Below, one piece after another: positions 52,338-60,359 of a DNA stretch of 64,000 bases. Origin of the DNA: Candidatus Krumholzibacteriota bacterium (GTDB lineage: Bacteria; Krumholzibacteriota; Krumholzibacteriia; Krumholzibacteriales; WJIX01); contig JAXHNR010000001.1 of the NCBI GenBank assembly GCA_034520215.1, forward strand, positions 248,001 through 312,000, read 5' to 3'. How positions within the stretch are numbered: position 1 is the stretch's first letter; every line of letters begins with the position of its first letter. A program made the position numbers and the translations under genes. Below the pieces are notes generated by a model, which had not been told where the DNA came from, did not search any database, and saw only the letters and a program-made list of their open reading frames with translations.

Positions 52338-53273
52338 TTACCTGCTGAAGTGCATTGAAATTCTGTGAAAAGAGCCCAGATTTCCGTAAGGACTGAAAGC
52401 ATAATTAAGCGTAATATAATCTCTTACGTTAAATCCTCCCCCCATCGAAAAACCGTTTCCCGGCCTGGATTCCTGGCCGCAGTATCCGGCTCTGATTTTT
52501 AACATGCTGTAAAGATCGATTTCAGTTCCCGTGCTTATGTAAATGTCTTCGTATCTGGGAATTACTGCGTCGGCGGCGAATGTAATAATAACATTGTCTT
52601 TATCCATTTTGAATGACTGGCTCCCGCCCGCGCGAATCGTTAATGGTATAGGTTCATTAATTGAATCGAACTTTATATCCGGGCCAATATTCTGAACAGC
52701 AAAACCGGCGGAAAATCCGTGTTCTTCCATTCTGTATAATAATCCAATGTCAACAGCCATCCCCGCCGCGCTCCAGTCCCCAAGTTTTTCTCTGAAATAT
52801 TTAAAATTTAATCCGGTGGATATCGATGGCGCCGGAGAATACTGGAACCCTGCTACCGCCTGGTAATTGTTGCTTGTAAATCCCTCTGTGGAGACGCCTG
52901 ACCCATCAAATCCCTGTATTTCGGGGCGGTACAGGAATGTTAATCCAGCCCCCAGAACAAATTTGTCATTGACGCGCGTGTATCCGGACAGGTTTTCGTA
53001 GCGGTCGTCGAATATCCATTCGGAATGTGATATTGCTATTCCCTCCCCATCATAAGCGCTTAGAAGAGCGGGATTGTAAAATAAGGCGAATGGGTTGACT
53101 ACTGCTACTCCCGCCTCTCCCATAGCTATCGATTTGGGGCTGACCGGCAAAGTGAGATATGACGCTCCGGTTGTTCCGGCACCGTCGGCGCTTAAGCTGG
53201 GAGCGGAAAGGAAACTTATCATAACGATTATTAATGCCGTAATATACATGATGTTTTTTCTTGCAAGTCTCAT
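52338..53273 (-). CDS. PorV/PorQ-like outer-membrane beta-barrel protein (copy 2)
   Basis: This 311-residue protein has a signal peptide (NIMYITALIIVMISFLSAPSLSA), then the PorV-type opening SYLTLPVSPKSIAMGEAGVAVV followed by FALFYNPALLSAYDG. Beta-strand repeats with terminal aromatic residues follow, ending HFSR. PorV homologues shuttle T9SS cargo or act in fatty-acid-type transport. It lies 19 bases downstream of a FnIII/sorting-domain protein, like the pair at 18385-20894. The two PorV-like proteins are clearly distinct paralogues. Confidence 0.75.
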   Translation of the reverse strand: MRLARKNIMYITALIIVMISFLSAPSLSADGAGTTGASYLTLPVSPKSIAMGEAGVAVVNPFALFYNPALLSAYDGEGIAISHSEWIFDDRYENLSGYTRVNDKFVLGAGLTFLYRPEIQGFDGSGVSTEGFTSNNYQAVAGFQYSPAPSISTGLNFKYFREKLGDWSAAGMAVDIGLLYRMEEHGFSAGFAVQNIGPDIKFDSINEPIPLTIRAGGSQSFKMDKDNVIITFAADAVIPRYEDIYISTGTEIDLYSMLKIRAGYCGQESRPGNGFSMGGGFNVRDYITLNYAFSPYGNLGSFHRISMHFSR

Positions 53274-53292
53274 AGCTGTATTACCCTTGTCT

Positions 53293-54198
53293 TTAGTTTA
53301 CGATCATTACCGGTCTTTTTTCCGTTACTTCTCCTCCGGAATCTTCGACTATTACGTAGTAGACTCCGCTCATTACCTTACTGCCATTATGATTTGTGCC
53401 ATCCCAGTTAATTTCTCCTCCAGCGGGGATAGTTTCTTTGTGAATCTCCATGCCGTTGGAGTTGAATATCCGGACGGCTCCGTTTGACGGAAGGCCATTC
53501 ATAGTCATGCTGACTCCTTTAAAAGGACTATAGGGAACCGGATAGATATTCAGCTGGGGGGATGATACTGGAGCGGGGACTTCTTCAGCCACGGTAAGGG
53601 TGTCCCGAGCTGAGATTGTGAGGTTGTCGTATTGATCATATGCCGCGGCTCTGGCGTAATAAGTTTTCCGGACTACAAGATTTTCCAGCTGATTAGAGTG
53701 GGAAGTGGTCCAATCGGTTTCATCGAAGCTGCTCATAGAGTCAAGGACGGCATCCGAATCATACTGAATGAACCCGGTTGTAGCTACCGGCGTTTCCCAG
53801 TTGATTCTAAAACTACTCAAGCTTGTTTGTGATTTGCCGGTTATTTTGCAGCTGTCGCTGAGTGACGGGGCCGCGTCTGCCGGAATAGTCATTCCAGAGA
53901 CAGGATTAGAAAAACCGCTTCTTTCTCCGCTCGTGTTCTTGGCGATTAACCTGTAATAGTACCTCGTTCCTTTCTCAAGCCCTTCATCTAAATATTCGAA
54001 GGTATTGTTGTCCACACTGTCTATAGCAGTAAAACCGGCTCCCCGGTCCAGAGATCGGTATATTACATAACCTGTGATATCCGGCTCGGGATTTGGCTCC
54101 CAGTTAACCAGATAATCAGCTGTTTCCTGCGATGAAACATTAATCGATAGAACTATGAGAAGTAGAAAGGTGCATATACCAGCTGTTGTTTTTTCCAT
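53293..54198 (-). CDS. Secreted fibronectin-III protein with FlgD-like C-terminal domain
   Basis: The 301-residue protein has a signal peptide (MEKTTAGICTFLLLIVLSINVSSQ). A FnIII-like domain follows (VNWEPNPEPDITGYVIYRSLDRG with TRYYYRLIAKN, about 25-110), then a second FnIII-like region (about 120-205) and a FlgD Ig domain (YPVPYSPFKGVSMTMNGLPSNGAVRIF, then INWDGTNHNGSKVMSGVYYV). No enzyme motif. ATG follows GGAGC by 6 bases. It likely stays on the surface and may be handled by the PorV-like protein encoded just downstream. Confidence 0.75.
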   Translation of the reverse strand: MEKTTAGICTFLLLIVLSINVSSQETADYLVNWEPNPEPDITGYVIYRSLDRGAGFTAIDSVDNNTFEYLDEGLEKGTRYYYRLIAKNTSGERSGFSNPVSGMTIPADAAPSLSDSCKITGKSQTSLSSFRINWETPVATTGFIQYDSDAVLDSMSSFDETDWTTSHSNQLENLVVRKTYYARAAAYDQYDNLTISARDTLTVAEEVPAPVSSPQLNIYPVPYSPFKGVSMTMNGLPSNGAVRIFNSNGMEIHKETIPAGGEINWDGTNHNGSKVMSGVYYVIVEDSGGEVTEKRPVMIVN

Positions 54199-54509
54199 TT
54201 TTCTGCTCCTAAAAATTTTCTTTAAATGCTCTGCCTTACAATTTGGATATTAGACTAAGGGATATGATTATGAATTTCGAGAGAAAAAACGGGAAAAAGC
54301 CAATTTTTCGCATTTTAGTAAATTCCACGTTGTTCCTAATGATTGCTTCTCGTTTCAAACTGTTCCTAATCCCTCTTAAGTCTTTCTTCTCTTTTAGATA
54401 ATTTAGCTGCGGTCAGGGGAAATCGCAATTAATATGCCATCTATCCGCAGTTGAATATTAATGGGATTAAATCGGCATGTCTTCTAAAAAAAGAATTACA
54501 AGACAATTA

Positions 54510-54550
54510 TGAGTGAAACTATTTACGGAAAGCAAAGATCTGGAAAGAAT
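54510..54550 (+). repeat. Upstream member of an imperfect direct repeat flanking a two-gene cassette
   Basis: Starting ATGAGT then AAACTATTT, GGAA and AGAT, this stretch shares about 70 percent of bases by eye with 57498-57538. The two copies flank the glycosyltransferase and VpsJ-like genes in the same orientation. Both open short frames beginning MS(E/N)TI(Y/C)G. The meaning is uncertain. Confidence 0.35.
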
Positions 54551-54587
54551 TTGATTTGGGATTCATTTGAGGTCGGAGTCTGTAGCC

Positions 54588-54684
54588 GGGGAAATCGACC
54601 GCGGTTTTGACAATGTCAATCTACTGGAATCTGCCTGAAACGTCCTGACGGTAGAATCGATTTAAAAAATGGGGAAAGCCCAAA
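54588..54684 (+). repeat. Diverged fragment of the structured interspersed element
   Basis: GGGGAAATCGACC, GGTTTTGACAATGTCAATC and the end TTAAAAAATGGGGAAAGCCC align in order with the right third of copy 1 (2785-2876), but with many substitutions. It is the most decayed of five copies seen. Confidence 0.55.
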
Positions 54685-54696
54685 AAGTATAATTGC

Positions 54697-54723
54697 TTGA
54701 CATCTAACGGGGCAATGTACTAT
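54697..54723 (+). promoter_or_regulatory. Candidate sigma-70-type promoter
   Basis: A consensus TTGACA (54697-54702) is followed 15 bases later by TACTAT (54718-54723), about 95 bases upstream of the glycosyltransferase ATG at 54818. The short spacer lowers confidence. The site begins only 12 bases after the end of a diverged element fragment. Confidence 0.35.
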
Positions 54724-54817
54724 GGATTTTTTAAAACCCATTGTTTTGTGTTGGATTGGTTGCATTGCAATTGGATGGTGTTTTTGAAAGGGGAAAAAGT
54801 GATAGGAGTTTTATACA

Positions 54818-56185
54818 ATGGAATCCTTCTCCGAGAACCAAAAAAGCATCCTTTTTATAACATATCATTTTCCTCCTGATTCTGAGATAGGGGGAAAGAG
54901 AACCGCGCGCCTTGCAAAATTCTTTAGGGAAAAGGGATGGAATGTTGGGGTTTTAACTGTCAAAGAACGTTATTACGAAATAAGGGATGATTCCTTTACT
55001 GTCGATGATATTGTTGTATACAGAACTTATATGTTCAAAAATGTCAGGTTTCTGTATCTTAATATTAAGAAATGGTTTAAAAAAAAGTTAAAGAATCAAA
55101 GCTACACTAATCGTGATATTCATTACAGGGAGGTAGACGGAAAAAATGACATTGGTGCTGAAAAAACCTTTTCCCTGAGATTGTTTTCCAGACTGAAGCG
55201 ATATATTTTATCGCTGGTTTGGTTGCCCGATGATCATCAGGGATGGGTGCCATTTGCGCTGTTCAAATGCCTGAGTATTATTGACAGGTACGATATTGTG
55301 TATTCCAGTAGTCCTCCCAAATCGGTTCCATTAATTCCTCTCTTTGCAACCTATTTTCCGATGAAGTTTATTTGGGTCAGTGAATTCAGAGATCCATGGG
55401 ATGTAAGTCAAAAGCCAAAGCAGTTTCGAAGCAAATTTACTAATTACCTTGAGAATAAATGGGAATATGAGTTTTTCAAAAGAAGTTCAATGGTTATCGC
55501 AGTTACAGAGGCTATGGAAAAGAACTTTTCAGAAAAATTTCCTTATTATTCTGAAAAGATCAAGACCTTTTATAATGGGTTTGATGAAGATGAGTTTAAG
55601 CATATTGACAGCGGGGATAAGCGGGAAGATGACGGCAAACTGGTTTTAACTTATGCTGGACATTTTTCCTATGGCAGGAATCCGAGATCTTTGATGGAAG
55701 CACTATCTGAATTGATCCGTGAAAATGCTCTACAGCGCAATAAAGTTGAGATTAGATTAATAGGTGATTTGTATGTAGAAGGAGAATCGATCAAAAATAT
55801 GGCGGATGAGTTTCATCTCAGTGATGTCGTAAAGTGCATGGGTTATGTAGCTTTCAATGAATGTTTGAAACAGATGAGTAAGTCGGATATATTTCTTTTA
55901 TTTAATATCGAACAGCCGCTACAGGTACCAGCTAAATTCTTCGAATATATTGCATTGGGGAAGAGCATACTGTCAATTTCGACCGGTGGAATAACCGATC
56001 GGCTGATTGAAAGAACTGGAACGGGTATTAGTGTCAAGCCGGAGGATATTCCGGGAATAAAGGATGCGATTATGAAATTGGCTTCAATGACTACTAAAGT
56101 TGTTAAAGAAGAAGTAAGGAAATTTGATATTAAAGTGATATTTGAAGAACTAGAAAATGAATTGAGTTCTATTATCGAAATGTAA
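54818..56185 (+). CDS. GT-B-fold glycosyltransferase
   Basis: This 455-residue enzyme has ILFITYHFPPDSEIGGKRTARLAKFFREKGW at the N-terminus, WVSEFRDPWD, TYAGHFSYGRNPRSLMEAL and a C-terminal donor region IEQPLQVPAKFFEYIALGKSILSIS, typical of GT4-like enzymes from FCB glycan loci. ATG follows AGGAG by 9 bases. It is AT-rich and forms a two-gene plus-strand unit with the VpsJ-like gene 70 bases downstream. Confidence 0.85.
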   Translation: MESFSENQKSILFITYHFPPDSEIGGKRTARLAKFFREKGWNVGVLTVKERYYEIRDDSFTVDDIVVYRTYMFKNVRFLYLNIKKWFKKKLKNQSYTNRDIHYREVDGKNDIGAEKTFSLRLFSRLKRYILSLVWLPDDHQGWVPFALFKCLSIIDRYDIVYSSSPPKSVPLIPLFATYFPMKFIWVSEFRDPWDVSQKPKQFRSKFTNYLENKWEYEFFKRSSMVIAVTEAMEKNFSEKFPYYSEKIKTFYNGFDEDEFKHIDSGDKREDDGKLVLTYAGHFSYGRNPRSLMEALSELIRENALQRNKVEIRLIGDLYVEGESIKNMADEFHLSDVVKCMGYVAFNECLKQMSKSDIFLLFNIEQPLQVPAKFFEYIALGKSILSISTGGITDRLIERTGTGISVKPEDIPGIKDAIMKLASMTTKVVKEEVRKFDIKVIFEELENELSSIIEM

Positions 56186-56255
56186 TGATGAAGTTAATGA
56201 GATCATAAAGAATTAAATATCTTTACAAATACAGCAATCAGTATGGAGAAATACA

Positions 56256-57440
56256 ATGAAAATATATAAAATCTTTAATAGTGGAATGAGATTTCTTAAG
56301 GCAAAATCTGATTTAGAAATAAAAAAATATAGGTTTAGAAATTTTTATTGTAAAGATAATAGTAATACTAATCATTTGATTCATTTAGATGAAGCTGCTG
56401 CCTGGTTGTGCCGGGCGCAGGATTTCGGCGATGATGATGGTGTGTCCTACGGTGTGCCTTTCGGGGGAAATTTTATGCCTAGTTACCCCGAAACAACAGG
56501 CTATATTATACCAACCTTCTTAAAGTTGTCAGAACACTATAATGATGAAGAATACCTTGCTCGTGCTGTTAGAATGGGTGATTGGGAGATAACTATTCAA
56601 ATGGATTCAGGGGCTGTTGTGGGAGGTATGGTCAATTCAGATCCTACTCCGGCGGTGTTTAATACTGGTCAAGTTCTTCTAGGTTGGAACGCTCTTTATA
56701 TGAAGACATCAGAAAAAAGGTTTTATAATGCAGCCCGAAAAGCGGCTGAATGGTTATTGAAGACACAGGAAGATAATGGAAATTGGGTTAAGGATAACTC
56801 TGTTTACTCCAATGCTGATAACACAATCTATAATGTTAGAGTAGCTTGGGCATTATGTCAATTTGCCATTTTGTCGGGAGAAGACAAGTATATGAAAGCA
56901 GGGATTAATAATGCTAATTATACATTGAATCACCAAACAATGAACGGATGGTTTCACAATTGCTGTTTAACGGATCCTGATCATCCTTTGTTACATACAA
57001 TGGCGTACACTGTGAGAGGATTATTGGAAATAGGTATTTTGTGCAAAATGGATAATTTTATTGATAGTGCAACAACAACGGCAAAATCATTGATATCGTT
57101 GATGGGAGAAGATGGATTTATTCCAGGCAGGATAAACAGTAAATTTCAACCGGCCGCAAATTATGCCTGTTTGACGGGGATGGCTCAAACTTCTATTGTC
57201 TGGTCAAAATTATTCAGAATAACGGGAGCAAAGGAATTTAAACAATCTGCTTTAACAGTGAACGAATATTTAGTGCGTCACCATGATATATTGTCTTTTA
57301 AGGATACAGTACGCGGAGGGGTGGTTGGGTCTTGGCCTGTACATGGTGAATATGGGAGATTTATGATTCTAAATTGGGCAACAAAATTTTTTATTGATGC
57401 GTTATTAGAGGAGATAGAACTCGAAAACGGCGCAAGTTAA
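56256..57440 (+). CDS. VpsJ-like (alpha/alpha)6-barrel polysaccharide protein
   Basis: The 394-residue protein has repeating helical-hairpin motifs (ETTGYIIPTFLKLSEHYNDEEYLARAVRMGDW; NTGQVLLGWNALYMKTSEKRFYNAARKAAEWLLKTQEDNGNW; YNVRVAWALCQFAILSGEDKYMKAG), as in six-hairpin glycosidase-like and VpsJ polysaccharide biosynthesis proteins. It has no signal peptide, so it may act in the cytoplasm or be exported by another route. Hydrolase, lyase or epimerase activity cannot be told; catalytic acids are not obvious. ATG follows GGAGAAAT. Confidence 0.7.
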   Translation: MKIYKIFNSGMRFLKAKSDLEIKKYRFRNFYCKDNSNTNHLIHLDEAAAWLCRAQDFGDDDGVSYGVPFGGNFMPSYPETTGYIIPTFLKLSEHYNDEEYLARAVRMGDWEITIQMDSGAVVGGMVNSDPTPAVFNTGQVLLGWNALYMKTSEKRFYNAARKAAEWLLKTQEDNGNWVKDNSVYSNADNTIYNVRVAWALCQFAILSGEDKYMKAGINNANYTLNHQTMNGWFHNCCLTDPDHPLLHTMAYTVRGLLEIGILCKMDNFIDSATTTAKSLISLMGEDGFIPGRINSKFQPAANYACLTGMAQTSIVWSKLFRITGAKEFKQSALTVNEYLVRHHDILSFKDTVRGGVVGSWPVHGEYGRFMILNWATKFFIDALLEEIELENGAS

Positions 57441-57497
57441 ATTGGTTTTGTTACCTGGAGTGAGGTGACGTGATTACGAGGCATAAGAAAGTGATAA

Positions 57498-57538
57498 ATG
57501 AGTAATACTATTTGTGGAAGCACAGATATATGCAAATT
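57498..57538 (+). repeat. Downstream member of an imperfect direct repeat flanking a two-gene cassette
   Basis: ATGAGTAATACTATTTGTGG onward resembles 54510-54550. It could be a cassette boundary or coincidental AT-rich similarity. Confidence 0.35.
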
Positions 57539-57582
57539 CCGGCTCGCGGATCACGCAGGTGTAAAATCCGCCTCAGAATGTA

Positions 57583-58227
57583 TTAAAGCATACCGTTAAT
57601 AAACGGGTTGCGTCTTTTTTCATCACCTATAGTTGTCGAAGGGCCGTGTCCGCAATACACGACGGTATCATCTGGCAGTTCCAGAAGTTTTAATCGGATG
57701 GAGTTTAGCAGGGTTTCCCTGTCTCCGCCGAAAAAATCAGTTCTTCCGATAGAGCCCGCGAAGAGTGTGTCTCCTGCCAGTACAAATCCGTCGAACTTAA
57801 GGGAGATACCTCCTTTTGTGTGCCCGGGTGTACTGAGAACGCTTCCAGTTATGCTGCCTACCTTTATTTTGTCCCCTTCTTTGAGCAGGCGTTCAACAGC
57901 CGGTTCTTCGATTTCTCCCAATCCCCAAAGAGGGGCTTCCTCTATCGATTTCTTCATTGTATCTATATCATCGGAGTGGATAGCGAGGCCGATATTGTAA
58001 TTTTTCAAAATATCCGCGGCCGAAGCCATGTGATCACTATGGCCGTGGGTTAGAATAACCCCTGTGGGATTAAGGGAGTTTTCGTCAATAGATTCTTTGA
58101 TTTTTTGCGCCTCGCCGCCGGGATCTATTATTACAGCCTCTTTGGTTACAGGGCAATATAGGACGTAACTGTTTGTAGCCAGTATACCTACAACATTTGT
58201 GATTATTTTTGGAGTCTCTTTACTCAT
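57583..58227 (-). CDS. Metallo-beta-lactamase-fold hydrolase (glyoxalase-II-like)
   Basis: The 214-residue protein has the MBL metal motif THGHSDH (H61, H63, D65, H66), a later His in STPGHTKGG, D in LAGDTLFAGSIGRTDF and His in YCGHGPSTT. This matches the compact glyoxalase-II/MBL hydrolases that cleave thioesters or phosphoesters. It has no signal peptide. ATG with a weak ribosome site. The preceding gene encodes an outer-membrane protein 18 bases away on the same strand; a shared transcript is possible. Confidence 0.9.
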   Translation of the reverse strand: MSKETPKIITNVVGILATNSYVLYCPVTKEAVIIDPGGEAQKIKESIDENSLNPTGVILTHGHSDHMASAADILKNYNIGLAIHSDDIDTMKKSIEEAPLWGLGEIEEPAVERLLKEGDKIKVGSITGSVLSTPGHTKGGISLKFDGFVLAGDTLFAGSIGRTDFFGGDRETLLNSIRLKLLELPDDTVVYCGHGPSTTIGDEKRRNPFINGML

Positions 58228-58245
58228 AATCTGCTTTAAGTTCAG

Positions 58246-59001
58246 TTAGAAGTGATGTGAAATGGTTAAAGCCATTGAAACCGCGGCGTATTTTAAATCA
58301 AAATTAGCGTTGTGAATTTCGAAATCACTCTGAGCCAGCTGGAATCTGGTTTCCCCTCCCACGGAGAACCTGTTTGTAATAAAATAGTTGAACCCTAATT
58401 CCGCGTGGGCTCCCACCGAGAAACTGTTTTTAGAAACCGTTTCTTCCGGATTGCCGTAGTAGGGCTTATCAGTCTCTGCAAGATATGAATCGGTATTCAA
58501 TCTTACCATAGAGTGAACAGCTGAAAATCCGCCCGCTACGTAGGGGCAGAGTTTTCGCGGCATAGGCATGGAGAAATAATGTTTCAGCCCCAGATCCAGA
58601 TTGAAGAGATATATTTTTAATTCACGGGTGATATCCAGATCAGTAGGATCATCGTTTGTGACATAATCGCCTTCGCTTGCAGCATCCAGATATGAGAAGT
58701 TCAGCTTTGTTGTTATATAGAATTGAGGAGCAATTATTTGTTCATATCCAAGTTGGATGTAGGGTGAAGTGGATATTTTATCGAAGTAATCGGAGCCGTT
58801 TCTAAGTTCCGCCCAATGCTGAAGGTGATCTGTAAGGTTTGTAGCATCATGACCGTCTGTGAAACCAAAATTGAAGTTGATGCTCTTTCCCGGCACGGGG
58901 CCGTACATTTTCCTGTCTCTGAAGACTACCTGCGCTGAAACGGGGACCGAAGCAGTCAGGATGAGTATTGAAACAAAACTTAGTAATATAGACTTTTTCA
59001 T
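58246..59001 (-). CDS. Outer-membrane beta-barrel protein of unknown function
   Basis: This 251-residue protein has a signal peptide (MKKSILLSFVSILILTASVPVSA) followed by alternating amphipathic strands with aromatic ends (NFNFGFTDGH, FYITTKLNFSYLD, LYPFVAGGFSAVH-like turns, FSVGAHAELGFNYFITNRFSVGGETRFQLAQ). This is an OmpW/OmpX-like small barrel pattern, ending in F. A specific function cannot be read. ATG follows GGAG by 5 bases. Confidence 0.7.
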   Translation of the reverse strand: MKKSILLSFVSILILTASVPVSAQVVFRDRKMYGPVPGKSINFNFGFTDGHDATNLTDHLQHWAELRNGSDYFDKISTSPYIQLGYEQIIAPQFYITTKLNFSYLDAASEGDYVTNDDPTDLDITRELKIYLFNLDLGLKHYFSMPMPRKLCPYVAGGFSAVHSMVRLNTDSYLAETDKPYYGNPEETVSKNSFSVGAHAELGFNYFITNRFSVGGETRFQLAQSDFEIHNANFDLKYAAVSMALTISHHF

Positions 59002-59099
59002 GATTTCTCCGATCCTTCGAGTGTTTCACTGCTTGTGGGGCTATTCTAAAAATATAATCAGCCTGCCTTTTTGTCAAACTCTTAAATCAGAAAGAGTTG

Positions 59100-59447
59100 C
59101 TACTTGTTTGGAACAACGCATAGAAATCGCAGTTTGCTTTCTCCCGTATTTAAGAATGAATGTTTTTTACCTTCCGGCACGAAGATAAAATAACCCTTTG
59201 AGAAATCCCTTTCCTGACTTTCAAATTTAAGTCTGCCCTCTCCTTCAAGGATATAGACTTCATGTTCCCAGGAGTGCTTATGAAACGGGGTTCTTCCTCC
59301 CTTGCCGATCTCGAATAAGCGCATCGCAAAATTTAAAGCTCCGTCATTCTCAGAAATCAGCCATCTGATATTTACATTTTTCGCTCCCTCAGCATCTACT
59401 TCCGCCGCTTTGACATCTGCCGCTTTATTGATTTTAAGATCCGCCAT
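59100..59447 (-). CDS. Cupin-domain protein
   Basis: The 115-residue single cupin has motif 1 PFHKHSWEHEVYILEGEG and motif 2 FVPEGKKHSFLNTG. H-x-H, E and a later H would bind one metal. Such proteins are often isomerases, dioxygenases or sugar-binding regulators; no specific function is assignable. ATG follows AAGGAGA by 5 bases, a strong site. It is encoded alone between divergent and convergent neighbours. Confidence 0.85.
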   Translation of the reverse strand: MADLKINKAADVKAAEVDAEGAKNVNIRWLISENDGALNFAMRLFEIGKGGRTPFHKHSWEHEVYILEGEGRLKFESQERDFSKGYFIFVPEGKKHSFLNTGESKLRFLCVVPNK

Positions 59448-59659
59448 ATCCGTCTCCTTTTAGATAAATACTCATAACTGTTTAAGGCGTTTATTCTAAC
59501 GCGGACTACCAGACGATTCTAAAACAGAACCGGTGTCCGGACAAGTTAAAACGGTTTTTTAGGTTATTGTCCCGCTTGACAGTTGTATGGTAAAGAGGTT
59601 ATTTTGGGGCTGGATAGATTAAACAGCGCTCTTTATAATTCAGTTCAGGCGGAAAAATA

Positions 59660-60139
59660 TTGGAAGAAATTCTTTTTGTATGTACAGGAAATACATGCAG
59701 GAGCCCTATGGCGGAAGTATTGGCGAAGAGGAAGATGGCTGATTTTGAAAATTTGTCTTTTTCGTCCGCCGGCATATCCGCGCGCGAAGGGCAATCCGCT
59801 TCACCTCTCGCGATAAGTGTTCTTTCTGAAATGGGCATCGACCTTTCTTCTCATAGAGCTTCCAGCCTGACACGGGAACAGATAGCAAATTCCAGTCTTA
59901 TTGCGGCTATGACGCCGCTTCATAAATCAGCGGTACTGGATATTGATCCGGAAGCTGAATCAAAGGTGATTGTTCTCGGGGAATTGGACGGGCGGAGAAA
60001 AAGCGCCGATATCATAGATCCAATCGGCCGAGGGAGGGAAGCTTATATCGGTGTAAGAGATGAGATAGATCATCTTACTGATATCTTGAAAGATTACATC
60101 ACCGAAAGGTTTAACTTGAGAGGTGATATGCCGGGATAA
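59660..60139 (+). CDS. Low-molecular-weight protein tyrosine phosphatase family
   Basis: The 159-residue enzyme has the P-loop C-x5-R-S (VCTGNTCRSP; C8, R14) at the N-terminus and the general-acid Asp in IIDPIGRG. These phosphatases remove phosphate from tyrosine, often in exopolysaccharide control (Wzb), or act as arsenate reductases; the sequence fits the phosphatase/arginine-phosphatase group better. It starts at TTG 59660, 6 bases after AGGCGGA. It precedes the aminotransferase by 220 bases. Confidence 0.9.
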   Translation: MEEILFVCTGNTCRSPMAEVLAKRKMADFENLSFSSAGISAREGQSASPLAISVLSEMGIDLSSHRASSLTREQIANSSLIAAMTPLHKSAVLDIDPEAESKVIVLGELDGRRKSADIIDPIGRGREAYIGVRDEIDHLTDILKDYITERFNLRGDMPG

Positions 60140-60143
60140 TAGA

Positions 60144-60168
60144 ATTGGGATGACCGGCTTTTCCCAAT
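60144..60168 (+). terminator. Weak hairpin after the phosphatase gene
   Basis: ATTGGGA (60144-60150) can pair with TCCCAAT (60162-60168) around a loop of about 11 bases, starting 5 bases past the phosphatase stop codon. No clear T tract follows, so termination is tentative. Confidence 0.3.
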
Positions 60169-60359
60169 CCGATGATTCCCATTTCGGTTTTGGATTTTCC
60201 CGGGCGGTTTTTTGGGCATCGCGGAATTATTGGTAAAAACTGAAATTGTTGTTGTAACTGCCAGTTATTATTTCTATAATTAGCGCGAGCTGAGGCGGTT
60301 TGTCCCGCCGGGTTCTCTTTTGGAAATTGAAAAACCATTTGTTTAGAGGGAGTGTGAAA

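Larger units (their letters stand above)
54199..54817. other. Intergenic region with decayed element and short direct repeats
   Basis: This 619-base AT-rich region separates divergent genes. TGTTCCTAAT is repeated at 54331-54340 and 54361-54370, exactly 30 bases apart. An imperfect fragment of the structured element lies at 54588-54684. A 34-codon frame begins at 54510, resembling one that begins at 57498. A possible promoter for the downstream glycosyltransferase is at 54697-54723. I see no other gene. Confidence 0.45.
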
